NCBI RefSeq assembly: GCF_029784165.1
Contig: NC_073696.1
Span: 266,320,760 to 266,384,759 of the forward strand
DNA: 64,000 bases
Source: Wyeomyia smithii
Lineage: Eukaryota; Arthropoda; Insecta; Diptera; Culicidae
Direction: 5' to 3'
The translations under genes were made by a program, and so were the position numbers. Shown in pieces: positions 1-10,012 of the stretch. How positions within the stretch are numbered: position 1 is the first letter of the stretch; each line of letters starts with the position of its first letter. A model generated the notes under the pieces. It ran no database searches, was not told the DNA's origin, and saw only the letters and a list, made by a program, of their open reading frames with translations.

Positions 1-403
1 ATTTCCATGCCGGATGATTGCTCCCGTCGAACAACGCCACATGATATCGATCGTTTTGCACTCCCTCTACCATCGCGACACTTTATTCGATTTCCGACAC
101 TTCAATGCGAACTTGGCCCATAACCTAAAGTGGTTTTCGGATAGTCCGGGAGGAATTATACGATGAAACACGCGATTTAACTAAGAACGATAAAAGTATG
201 TTTATTCTCTTTTATAAGCAAAAACACAAAATGGTGAATAGCGCCAAAAAAAAAAACATTACAGTGGAGGAAAACAGAAAAGGGTCACAGTAGAGTCAAT
301 AACAACAGGGGCAACTTAGATGCAGTGGTTGCCATCTCAACAGTTTCTCATTCGCTCACAGTACACTCACCCAGATTATTCACTCTAGTTACTTACTTTA
401 CTT
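1..403. other. Unassigned flank
   Basis: No coding region, RNA gene or repeat that I can name is visible. It ends where the decayed RTE-like element begins. An A-rich run near 246-258 and direct contact with the LINE's 3' side suggest it may include that element's untranslated tail, but this cannot be confirmed from one copy. Confidence 0.4.
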
Positions 404-1344
404 TTATGGCGACAGATCATTAAGATCCAATGCCGAATCCAGAATACGTTTACACAAAACTCGGTCTTGGGCTGCTACTCTACAGTCTTCCCTTACTCCC
501 GCTGCTCTGGCATCCTCGTCGACAGCACACATCCAGCGCGTGCGAGGTCTGCCTCGAAGTCGTCGGCCTCTATCCGGTTCCCTGCTAAATATTATCTTTG
601 CCGGTCGCTCATCCACCATCCGTGCTACGTGGCCAGCCCACTGTAATCTGCCGTGTTTCATCAGCTTGACAATATCAGCGTGTTTGTATACTTCGTACAG
701 CTCGTGATTCATGCGCCTGCGCTACACCCCATTCTCTAGTTTTCCTGCGAGTATTGATCGGAGGATTCTAGGCTCGAAGACCCCAAGCGCTCGTCGATCG
801 GCCTCCTTCCACGTCCAGGCATGTATCCCTGTAGAGCACCACCGGGAGGATCAGAGTCCTATGGAGCGCAAATTTCGTACGGATCTGTAGGCTACGGGAT
901 CTAAGCTGACTACGCAATCCGTAATAAGCCCTATTCGCCGCCGCAATCCGTCTCTTCACCTCGTGGCTCACCTCGTTGTCACATGTCACGAGAGTATCAA
1001 GATAAATTCGTCGACCACTTCGAAAGTATCCCCATCCATCTCCACCGCAGCACCAACACTCACAGAACTACCCCTCTGCCAGCCACCATCTACTTCGTTT
1101 TGGCAGTGTTCATGGTGAGTCCAATTCTCGCAGTTTCCTCTTTGAGTTCCGTAAAGGCCTCCTCAACTGCTCTACGGTTAACACCAATTATATCAATGTC
1201 GTCCGCGAAGTCCAGAAGCATGTGCGACTTAGTGATGATGGTGCTGCTCCTCTGCACCCCTGCCTGTCGTATTGCACCTTTCAAAGCTATGTTGATCAGC
1301 AAATTCGAGAGCCCGTCACCTTGCTTCAGATCATCTAACGTCAC
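404..1344 (-). pseudogene. RTE-like non-LTR retrotransposon, RT C-terminal part, decayed
   Basis: This is the C-terminal part of a reverse transcriptase from a non-LTR retrotransposon, read on the minus strand in three broken frames. The piece from 1344 to 1090 carries LKQGDGLSNLL and the palm motif FADDIDIIG near 1185-1210. The next piece (989-768) carries EVKRRIAAANRAYYGLRSQL, and the last (712-404) carries WAGHVARM near 620-640 followed by an Arg-rich GRPRTRW tail. This order of motifs is typical of RTE-clade elements, which are abundant in mosquitoes (clade assignment from memory). Frameshifts separate the pieces and no endonuclease domain is visible, so the copy is 5'-truncated and inactive. 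Related remnants on the plus strand lie at 59976-60545 and 60796-63270. Confidence 0.85.
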
Positions 1345-1429
1345 AAACGCGTCCGAAAATTCGCCCGCTGATTACTCACTCATTGAATTCCAAAACTAAC
1401 TTAATATAACCCCACACAATCTGTTTTAG

Positions 1430-1880
1430 CTCAGTGTTTTTTTTACAATTTTCTCTTTTTCTTTTTAACATTATCTTTTCATTCCCCCTTCCCTCTTCTT
1501 ACCTTCACTATCAATATTTATCTTCCTTTTCGCACTGTTTTCGTTCTTGTACTCGGTTTCTCATTTTTTTCTCACTTGTTTCCCCACTCTCATATTATTC
1601 TCATTTGACTCCTTTATTACATTGTGTTTTCTCATTCTTCTCCATATTTTCACCTTGCTTTATCACTCATATCATTTACTTACCCACTGTACTAAATTCG
1701 TTTTCAAACTGATTTTATTTTCTCATTTTTGATTTTCACTCTTCTCAGTTTCATTTTTTCTCTTCTTCTCATTCACCATAATGTCTCACTTTAACCGATG
1801 CTTCTTTTTGTTCCTTTTCTCTTACATCGTATTTTTTCAACTCCTTCAACTCTCATTCTTCTTTTTTTCTTGCCTTTTTC
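1430..1880. repeat. Pyrimidine-rich degenerate repeat (CTCATTTT/TTTCTCAC type)
   Basis: The plus strand is strongly T/C-rich with loose recurrence of short words such as CTCATTTT, TTTCTCAC and CACTT. Similar tracts recur at about 3520-3660, at 4300-4403 plus 5143-5250 (split by a MITE) and at 9190-9480. Short open frames here result from the base composition, not from coding. Confidence 0.55.
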
Positions 1881-2214
1881 CAATATAAGGCTTCTGACCA
1901 GCAATGGAGTAGCATAGCATAGCATAGACCGCCCGTAGATCAATGGAGCTGTCAAGTGTACGAAAAATTTACTGTGTGTGCTATTCTGAAACGAATACCG
2001 CGCGAAATATTTAGTCAAAATTAATAATACAGAAAACTTCTTATTTTTCTTTTGGTAGTTCAATTTTATTTTGAAAACTGGAGAGCAAACGATGAATACT
2101 CATCATAGCAACCATTGTATTCATTCAACTTCCGAATGCAGCATTTCAGGTTATTTTCTAATACATTTTTCAACAAAACTACACCAATTTGAAATCGACC
2201 GGAGTGACAAGAAG

Positions 2215-2790
2215 CTCCAAGGATGCTGAAGAGTAAGACCTTGTGAAAAAGTGCCTGGCGATACATTTCAGGAAGTGACAATCACGTACACTGGTCTCGA
2301 AGCTTTAGGCAATGACGCAGCGGCAGCGACTGAATAAGAAGGTTAAGGCGAAACGCGACGTGGCGGTGGTGATGGACGACGAGACCTATCTCACCTTGGA
2401 TGGCAACGACTGGCAGGGCACTTCGTATTTTAAAGTTCAATTCGCACACCAAGTTCCCCAAGAAGCGAGAAGGGGATATCAACAGCCTCACTTCTTTCGC
2501 TCCGAACTGGCCGTGAACGGGGAAATTCATAGTACGAAGTGCCTGCCGTAATTTCCGTCGCTCATCATGAATTGTCATAAGAGCCAAGACGTGGTGTTTT
2601 GGCCAGATCAGGCGTCGGCTTACTACTCGAAGCGATCGTTGAAGAAGATGGCTTGGTTGAATAATAATGTGGTACCCACATAGGCGAACCCGCCCAAAGT
2701 CTTCCAGCTGCGTCCCATCGAAAATTTCTGGGCAATCCTGAAGCGTGAGCTTTCCACTGTGTTGTCGGAGTGCCTTATTCTTTCCTTCAT
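2215..2790 (+). pseudogene. DD37E Tc1/mariner-type transposase remnant
   Basis: This is the catalytic part of a DDE transposase of the IS630-Tc1-mariner superfamily. The frame opening at 2312 contains VVMDDETYLTLDGNDWQG, which holds the first catalytic Asp, then VNGEIHSTKCLP. After an in-frame stop at 2549 the same frame continues with FWPDQASAYYSKRS, where the second Asp codon is 2606-2608. After another stop it reaches QLRPIENFW, where the Glu codon is 2720-2722. Exactly 37 residues separate these Asp and Glu codons, the spacing that defines the DD37E (ITmD37E) family known from mosquitoes. Two in-frame stops and loss of the N-terminal DNA-binding region make it dead. A related copy lies at 54680-55460. 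Terminal inverted repeats were not resolved. Confidence 0.85.
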
Positions 2791-2914
2791 TTTATGGGGG
2801 TACCACAGATGTGACACCAGCATCATATCAGATTTCAAATTAGACAACAACAAATTGTCCATTTCAGGAATGTTTTCGATTTTTGGACAATGATTTTGGA
2901 CCTCTACGTCATCA

Positions 2915-2917
2915 ATG

Positions 2918-2950
<33 letters not shown>

Positions 2951-2990
2951 TTGTGTGTGTATGTGGCTGTGTGTGTGTTTGTGTGTGTGT
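2915..2990. repeat. (GT)n microsatellite
   Basis: About 75 bp of GT dinucleotide repeats, interrupted by TTTG, ATG and GGC steps. Confidence 0.95.
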
Positions 2991-2999
2991 GACAAAACC

Positions 3000-3659
3000 T
3001 AACAAAAAGAAGGAGCTTGTTACAAAACAGGCGTAGCCTCTCACAATATCAACATGGTCTAACAACTAATCTAATTCAATGACCATTGAAAATTTATCAA
3101 ACTGAGTTAGCTGTCTTAGTTCTCTCTTTCGCCATCCGCAAAAAGTCCATTGTTTTTTTTTTAACGCAAACGTTATTCAGAAGCTTCATTTTTTCAAGCA
3201 TTTTTAATGGTATTTCTTACAATATACGTTGAGTGTCCCAGTACTTTTTACGGCAGTGTATGTTTAACTGTTTCAATGTCATACAACACAGCTCCGAAAA
3301 ATTAAATAATTTTATCTTTCATGTTTCTGATAATGAAGTAGTTAATATTTTATTACGTAGTTTCCTTCGTATGAACATGGGTTTCTAAGTTAGTAGTTTC
3401 GAAAAATGTAGGTTTTCATTACCATTTTAAATCATGTTTCGAACCAAACTTATATTTACGTACTTTATTTCCTAGCTCACTTTGGATCCACGCTGCGTTC
3501 TCTGAATTACTGTATTCTCTCACACATCCTGTTAGCTTGTTTTTATTTTCACCCTCCTTTTTTAAATTTCTTTACTTTTTCTGTAGACTAATTACCTCAC
3601 TCATTTTGATTTGCGATTTATCTTTGTTTCATCTCTTTATCATTTTTATTTATTCATTT
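3000..3659. other. AT-rich unassigned stretch
   Basis: No gene is visible. The right half, from about 3520, is T-rich and resembles the degenerate pyrimidine repeat described at 1430-1880. The last bases, read on the minus strand, give AAATAAATAAA-like words and probably form the 3' tail of the adjacent minus-strand LINE. Confidence 0.4.
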
Positions 3660-4290
3660 CTTATTTGACCATCTAGCCATTAAGGTCAAGATGGTTTTTC
3701 TAGGGTGGGGAAAGCCCACTTGAGATAGCCAAGAGCCAGTCTCAAACGGGCGTAAAACCCCACAATAATTTCGTACAATATCTTTAACTACAATTCACCG
3801 TTGATTGTGTAGTTCCTGGTTATTGGATTTTTCTTTCGGGTGAATGAAATCACGGAGCATTTCGTCAGACTAATGGCCAGAAGATTTTTGCAATACCATT
3901 CGCAGAAAAGGTCGACGTCTGCAGCACTGGGCGGTCAGCAATAGATCTGATTGCCAAATATAATTTAAGATCATCGGCATAAATCAGCCTGCATCCTAGT
4001 GGCAAAACAAGATAGATATCGTTAAAAAATACCAAGAAAAGCAATGGACCAAGGTTGCTTCCTTGAGGCACATCTGATAAATTTACAAAACTGTATATAG
4101 GACAACGCGATCAAATGCTGCCCTTAAATCTGTGTATATTGTATCCACTTGCAATCCAAGCTCCATGCGCGTAATACACAATGAGGTAAACTGCAGCAAG
4201 TTTGTTGTTGTCGATCGTCCGGCATAGAAACCATGCTGATCCTCAGAAATGTACGGTTAAGTAGCGCGTGATAGAAGATTTCCGAATAAA
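3660..4290 (-). pseudogene. Jockey/CR1-like LINE fragment, reverse transcriptase
   Basis: A minus-strand reverse transcriptase remnant of a non-LTR element. From about 4260 to 4095 it encodes QHGFYAGRSTTTNLLQFTS and TDLRAAFDRV. After an internal deletion, the frame from 4071 to 3865 encodes VPQGSNLGPLLF and the palm motif YADDLKLY. The order (H-G-F, then A-A-F-D, then PQG-GP, then YADD) is that of RT motifs in this group. An AAATAAATAAA-type tail lies on its 3' side near 3640-3660. It is close in sequence to the minus-strand LINE at 61811-63079, which suggests the same family. It is 5'-truncated, deleted and inactive. Its 5' side runs into the T-rich block that hosts the TTAA-flanked MITE. 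Confidence 0.8.
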
Positions 4291-4403
4291 ATTTCAAGCA
4301 GCTTTCATACTCACTTTTTACACTTACTATTTGTTGTTGTTTTTCCACTACTCTTGTATCATGTTTTTTCACTGATCTGGAAAGCACTCATCTCGTCTTT
4401 TAA

Positions 4404-5142
4404 GGGGTTATATACCTTTTTAGTTTTAAAAAAACCGAAATTTTTTTATTGCATTATCTTCAAATAAAACATCTTGAAAACATTTTCACAAATTTTCATA
4501 AAGATCTGAGCAATAGATAGAAAGTTAGAGCGATTTGCAGCGCGCCTCGCCACGGCCGCATAAGCTAAACTTGAAACTTTACACGCGATTATCTCGGAAT
4601 AGTGTTTTCCGAAAAATGACTTTGCCGTGATCCTGATTGCGGGAAAACTACTGAACCGATTTCCTTCATCTTTTTTTTTTTAATTTTCGTTATTAAATTC
4701 GCAGGTCCTTGAACGATCGCTTTTCAAAACATACAGTTACATTTTGCCGCAAAAAAATTTTAATGCAACTTTTAGCGCTCAAAACGAGAATTTTTTGGGA
4801 AAAACGTTCCAGTTTGCACTGAAAACAAAATACTCATAAAAGCGATCGTTCAAGGACACGGCACACTTCTAAACTAATGAAATAATATGAGTTTTTTGAT
4901 TTCGGTTGACCCGCTGAGTCTCTATCAGGATCACCGCAAGCCTCTGCAAAAAATAGAATTTCGGGAAAACGGCCATTACTCCAGTAATAATTGGTATATC
5001 TCAAAATCAAACATATTTTTCCGTTGTTAATAAACTGTACTTTCAGAAAAATACCACTTTGATGCAATGAAAATGGTGCTATGCATTTAACAATAAATTC
5101 AAACTTCCTTCATTTTTCTCGACCAAGAAGGTATATAACCCC
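4404..5142. mobile_element. MITE with TTAA target duplication
   Basis: A 739-bp non-coding element. It begins GGGGTTATATACCTT and ends with the complement AAGGTATATAACCCC, and each end is flanked by TTAA (4400-4403 and 5143-5146). TTAA duplication with short terminal repeats is the hallmark of piggyBac-type non-autonomous elements. Internal inverted words (AAGCGATCG with CGATCGCTT, and GTGATCCTGA with TCAGGATCAC) make it foldback-like. It interrupts a T-rich repeat, since the sequence on either side has the same character. No transposase is present. Confidence 0.8.
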
Positions 5143-5268
5143 TTAAATCATTTTTGCACTCTTACGGCTCCAACACGTTTCTCGTTATATCACTCTCCTT
5201 GGTTTTTCACTTACTCCTTTTTTGGATCACTTGTGTTCTTAATGAAATAAGCAAAAATATGAACAATA
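5143..5268. repeat. Right part of the T-rich repeat split by the MITE
   Basis: The sequence has the same CACT/TTTTTCAC-rich plus-strand texture as 4300-4399 on the other side of the MITE. It runs up to the start of the GCCTTTCTCCTAG repeat. Confidence 0.5.
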
Positions 5269-6373
5269 TTTTTGCCTTTCTCCTAGAAAGGTATAGCAAT
5301 CACTGGAGAAACCAAAGGTATAAAAGTGCTCCAAAGGGTCGAATCTCATATATCAATCGACTTTGTTTGACGAGCTGAGCATTTTCTGTATGTGTGTGTG
5401 TGTGTGTGTGTATGTGTGTGTGTATGTGTGTGTGTATGTGTGTGTGTATGTGTGTGTATGTAACGCTCTTCCAATCTCACTCGATTTTCTCAGAGACGGC
5501 TGGACCGATCTTCATGAAATAAATTGCAAATGAGAGGTCTAGTTGCCCCATAAGACCATTATCTCAGAAACTACTCAACCGATTTGAACAAAATTGGTTT
5601 TAAATGAACGAGCTACTTAAAAAACCCTTAACTTTTGAGTTTCATGAAGATTGAACGTGTGGTTCAGAAGTTTATTCTCACTCATGTTTCTCAGAAATGG
5701 CTGAACCGATTTCCACAAAATCAGTGTCATTTGGAAGGACTTATTGCCCCATAAGACCCTATTGATTTTTTTTTGCAATCGGACTATTACTTTGCCTGTT
5801 ATGTTTAAAAATGTGAAATCCAGCTATTAAAAGAAACATATTCCGAAGACTACTTAAACTCACTCACGTTTCTCAGAGATGACTGAACCGATTCCCACGT
5901 AATTAGTATCAAATGAAAGGTCTAGCTGCTTCATAACACCCTATTGAATTTCAATGTAATCGGTCTCTTACTTTGTCTGCAATGTATCAAAATATGAAAA
6001 TCACGAAACTTCATTATCTCAGAAAGTACACAACCGATTTGAATAATATTGGCATCAAATGAACGGGCTAGTTAAAGGTTAATTGATGAATTTTATAGTG
6101 ATTAAACACGGGGTTCGAAAATTGTGAAAAAAAAACATGTTCCGGTGACTTCAAATTCACTCGTTTTCCCAAGAATGGCTGGACTAAATTCAACTATCTT
6201 AGTGTCAAATGAAAAGTTTGGCTTTCCTATAGGTTCCCCCGGGTTGTCTCTCAAACTCACAAATAAGAAATTTCAGAGCAATTTGATATGTGGTTCAAAA
6301 GTTATGGAAAAAAAAAAACGAAATTCAAAGACTATTTAAAACTGTGACTGCTTTGATCAAAACATATGGCCTC
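5269..6373 (+). repeat. GCCTTTCTCCTAG interspersed repeat, copy 1, left part
   Basis: A mosquito-type dispersed repeat without coding capacity. It opens with TTTGCCTTTCTCCTAGAAAG, then ACGAGCTGAGCATTTTCTG, then a (TG)n tract at about 5390-5462. After that come several diverged internal units of roughly 150-200 bp, each built on CTCAGA..GGCTG.ACCGAT followed by AAATGAAAGGTCTAG. The second copy at 7763-9189 aligns with it in the same order. Copy 1 is interrupted after 6386 by a LINE and resumes at 7632. I recognise the sequence type as common in mosquito genomes but know no transposon class for it. Confidence 0.75.
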
Positions 6374-6386
6374 AACAAAATTAAAA

Positions 6387-7618
6387 CGGATCACTTCTTG
6401 ATGGGTCCACTGGCTACGGTATCTTCAATAACAATTTAACCGTCTCCCATAAGCTCGATAATCCTGCTTCTGTTTACGTCGCAGAATTAGCTGCAATTCA
6501 GTACACCCTAGGGATTATCGAAAAAATGCCCACGGACCATTATTTCATCTTTACGGACAGTCTCAGTTCCATTGAGGCTCTCCGATCGATGAAAGATGTT
6601 AAGCACTCTCCGTATTTCCTGGGGAAAATACGGGAACATCTGAGTGCTTTATCCGAAAAATCTACTCAGATTACCTTAGCGTGGGTCCCTCCTCACTGCT
6701 CGATACCGGGTAATGAGAAAGCGGATTTTTTGGCTAAGGTGGGCGCAACAAACGGTGATATTTATGAAAGACCAATGCATTTAATGAATTTTTCGCATTT
6801 GTACGTCAGAATACGATCATCAGTTGGCAAAATTCTTGGACCAAGGGGGAACTGGGAAGGTGGTTACATTCCATAATCCCCAAGGTGTCGATGAACCCGT
6901 GGTTCAAGGGGTTGGATGTAGGTCGGGATTTCATTTGCGTGATGTCCCGGCTTATGTCCAATCACTATAGATTTGACGCGCATCTCCGTCGTGTTGGGCT
7001 CGGGGAAAGTGGTATCTGTGCCTGTGGTGAAGGTTATCACGACATAGAGCACGTTGTTTGGTCATGCCCTGTACACCGTGACGCCAGGTCTAGATGAATA
7101 GCTTCCCTGCAGGCCGAAGGTAGGCAGCCGGCTGTTCCTGTTCGTGATGTCTTGGCGAGCCGTGACCTATCCTACATGTCCCTTATATACGTTTTCCTGA
7201 AATCCATCCACGCCCCAGTTTAGTCCTATCCCCTTCCGCCTACATCCAACCAAACGACAAGAACACGTTAAGACCCCGGATCCGGAAACAGCAATCAGAC
7301 CCGCACGATACTCTCAAGGCCCGATGGAAACAACCCAATATGCCAGTCCGTAATATCTTGGCCCAGCAGCGGAACAAATTTAATATGCTGCTTACCTATG
7401 GCAATGAAAATTATCAAACAGCAAACCTGTGCTTTCAATGCAAAATATTCTAGCTTTAGGTTAGATTTAGTTTCAGCTCGTTGTCGGCAGCGAGGATAAA
7501 AAATTTGCTTTTAGTTACTAAGATACTTTAGAAAGTAAGCTACCAGATATAATTGGCGCCGTTAAACATTGAATTGTATTTGTGCCGTGTCAAATAAACT
7601 ATAGATGAAGAAAAAAAA
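6387..7618 (+). mobile_element. 5'-truncated non-LTR LINE with RNase H domain (I/LOA-like)
   Basis: This is the 3' end of a LINE, inserted in the interspersed repeat with a perfect 13-bp target duplication, AACAAAATTAAAA, at 6374-6386 and 7619-7631. Its first ~480 bp encode an RNase H domain that retains all four acidic residues: DGSTGYG (near 6400), AELAAIQY (near 6485), FTDSLSS (near 6550) and GNEKADFLA (near 6720). After a frameshift the C-terminal region (6885-7097) has a Cys/His knuckle, CACGEGYHDIEHVVWSC. The 3' untranslated region ends in AAATAAACTATAGATGAAG and poly(A). RNase H downstream of RT occurs in I, LOA, R1 and related clades; I cannot choose between them. RT itself is missing. 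The 3' end is shared with 20363-20957. Confidence 0.9.
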
Positions 7619-7631
7619 AACAAAATTAAAA

Positions 7632-7750
7632 TTTGGTATTGTGCTATTCGTACGTTCCCGGTATTGCTCGTGATTGAAGTGTACGAAATTCAAAGTCATT
7701 TCTTTTATTTCGCTATTTCTTCAGCACGAAATTTTTTTTCCTGATTAATA
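7632..7750 (+). repeat. GCCTTTCTCCTAG repeat, copy 1, right part
   Basis: Continuation of the interrupted repeat beyond the LINE. ATTTGGTATTGTGCTATTCG and CCCGGTATTGCTCGTGATTG align with about 8955-9000 of copy 2. It lacks copy 2's terminal ~150 bp. Confidence 0.7.
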
Positions 7751-7762
7751 ATTTTTTTAACA

Positions 7763-9189
7763 TTTTGCCTTTCTCCTAGAAAGGTATAACAATCACTTGC
7801 AAAACCGAAGATATGAAAGTGCTCCAAAGGGCCGCATGGCATATATCAACATATATAGACTCAGTTCGACGAGCTGAGCATTTTCTGTATTTATGTCTGT
7901 GTGTGTGTGTATGTGTGTATATGCAGATTTTTATTTTCACTCACTTTTCTCAGACTGGACTGGACCGATTTTATTGAAATTATATGCAAATGAAAGTTCT
8001 ATTTGCTCCATTTCATTGTAATTGGATTTTTATTTTAGAGGTTATGTTTAAAAATGTAAAAATCACGAAACATCTATATCTCAGAAACCACACAACCCAT
8101 TTCAATAAAAATGGTATCAAATGAACGGGCTATCTTGAAAACCCTTAACTTTTGAGTTTTATATAGATTGAACATGTAGTTCAAAAGTTAGGAAAAGAAA
8201 CGTCTTCTGAAGACTGTTTAATTTCACTCATGTTTCTCAGAGATGGCTGGACCGATTTTCACAAAAGCTGTGTCATATGAAAGGTCTAGTTACCCCATAA
8301 GACCCTATTGATTTTTTTGCAATCGCACTATTACTTTGCCTGTTATGTTTAAAAATGTGAAATCTAGCTATGAAAAGAAACATATTCCGAAGAATACATA
8401 AGCTCACTCACTTTTCTCAGAGATGGCTGAACCGATTTTCACGAAATTAGTGTCAAATGAAAGGTCTAGCTGACTTATAACACGCTATTGACACCCTATT
8501 TACTGTAATCGAACTGTAGCTTCGCCTGTAATGTACCGAATTGTGAAAATCACGAAACTTCATTATCTCAGAAAGTACACAACCGATTTGATCAATAGTA
8601 TTATCAGATGAACGGGCTAGTTAAGGGTTACCTGATGAATTATGATTGAACACGTGGTTTCAAAGTTTGGCTGCCCTATACGTTCCCAATTCATTTGATT
8701 ATAATTGAACTAAGCAATCGTTATGTATTAAATTGTTAATAAAACAACGAAATTCTATTATCTCAAAGATTACACGACTTATTTGAACATAACTAGTGTC
8801 ATACGAACAAGTCATCTCTCAAACTTACAAATAACAAACTTCATAACAATTTGATATGTGGTTCAAAAGTTATGGATATAACTAAAATAAATTCAAAGGC
8901 TATTTAAAACTATACCTGCGTTGATCAATATATGTGGCCACAATATAATTTAAATGTGGTATAATTTGAATATTCCCGGTATCGCTCGTGATTGAATTGT
9001 TCGAAATTAAGAGTCATTTCTTTAATTTCGCTATTTTTGAGCATTTACTTCTATTACAACATCATTACTTTAAAATCAAAAAAGTGAATACACATTTATT
9101 GGATTGAAGCGTTCATGTAAATCAATTTTTACAAATAATAAGTTTGAATGAGAAAGGCTGGGTCTGACCGCTAGGTGGATTAATTTAGG
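7763..9189 (+). repeat. GCCTTFCTCCTAG-type interspersed repeat, copy 2 (uninterrupted)
   Basis: An intact-looking second copy beginning TTTTGCCTTTCTCCTAG. It has the TGTGTGTATG tract near 7900, then the same series of diverged ACCGATTT/AAATGAAAGGTCTAG units. It ends near GAGAAAGGCTGGGTCTGACC, whose complement begins GGTCAGACCCAGCCTTTCTC, so GCCTTTCTC occurs in inverted orientation at the two ends. The internal units suggest growth by tandem duplication. No protein or Pol III promoter is visible. Its full length relative to copy 1 makes it the better reference for this family. Confidence 0.7.
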
Positions 9190-9480
9190 TTTTCTTCCAG
9201 TTTTTGTTGTCTTTCTCATCCTGTTTTGCACTCACTAACTTAGTTATTTTTTTCTCACCACTTTTTGAATCACTTCTATTGTCTTTCCACACCATTCTTA
9301 CTCACTTATTTTCGCCTTCACCCTTTTTACATTGTAACCTAGTCGCATTTTTCACGTTTCTTTGTTCCGCACCCAATTTTATATTCTAGCTAACCATGAT
9401 TTCTTACTTACTCGTTTGATTTCCGCACTCAATTTGTACTCTTGTTAGTTTATTATATACTATTTCTTTTCAAAAAACTC
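9190..9480. repeat. Pyrimidine-rich degenerate repeat
   Basis: T/C-rich plus strand with TTTCTCACCACTTTTT and CACTCACTAAC words, like the tracts at 1430-1880 and 3520-3660. It has no coding signal beyond compositional frames. Confidence 0.5.
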
Positions 9481-9779
9481 AGGGAATTTGCGTTTATTGT
9501 AGCGATTATCACGAACCAGTTGGAGAGAGTACGACTGTGACGATTCACTAGTTGAGATAAGCTTTATGACACCGCCTGCTAATTATTTCAATTCTATTGA
9601 CTATATTATGACAAATACTGATACATTGAACCCTGATTTTCGAGCCCAAATCGGTATCACAAAATTAAGATAAAAAAAAAAAAATTTATTTTTAGTTTTA
9701 TCAAACAATGCCGTTCTTTCCCTTGCTTGCTTTATGCACTAAAATCGTCTGTAAAGTTACTTAAAGATATGTGTGTATG

Positions 9780-10012
9780 TAAAGTTACTTGAATTACGCG
9801 GGTTTTTAACGCGGCTTCCGGAATTTACGCGGTCTTTTTTTTGCCCGGATTTCGGTTTCCCTCCACTCGGAATGCAAAATTAACGATGGTTTTTTTTTCG
9901 CGGATTTCGGAATTTACGCGGTTTTTTTTACGCGATTTTTTTTACGCGATTTTTTTACGCGATTTTTTTTACGCGGCACGTATCCCCCGCGTAAAAAGTG
10001 ACTTTAGTGTAG
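9780..10012. repeat. TTTTTACGCG repeat
   Basis: TTTACGCGGT/ATTTTTTTACGCGAT words recur about nine times between 9795 and 9975, and the block closes with CCCGCGTAAAAAGTGACTTT on the right. The same kind of word (TCTTTTACGCGGTTTTTTAC) reappears at about 27258-27283. I recognise this motif class from mosquito genomes; no coding. Confidence 0.65.
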
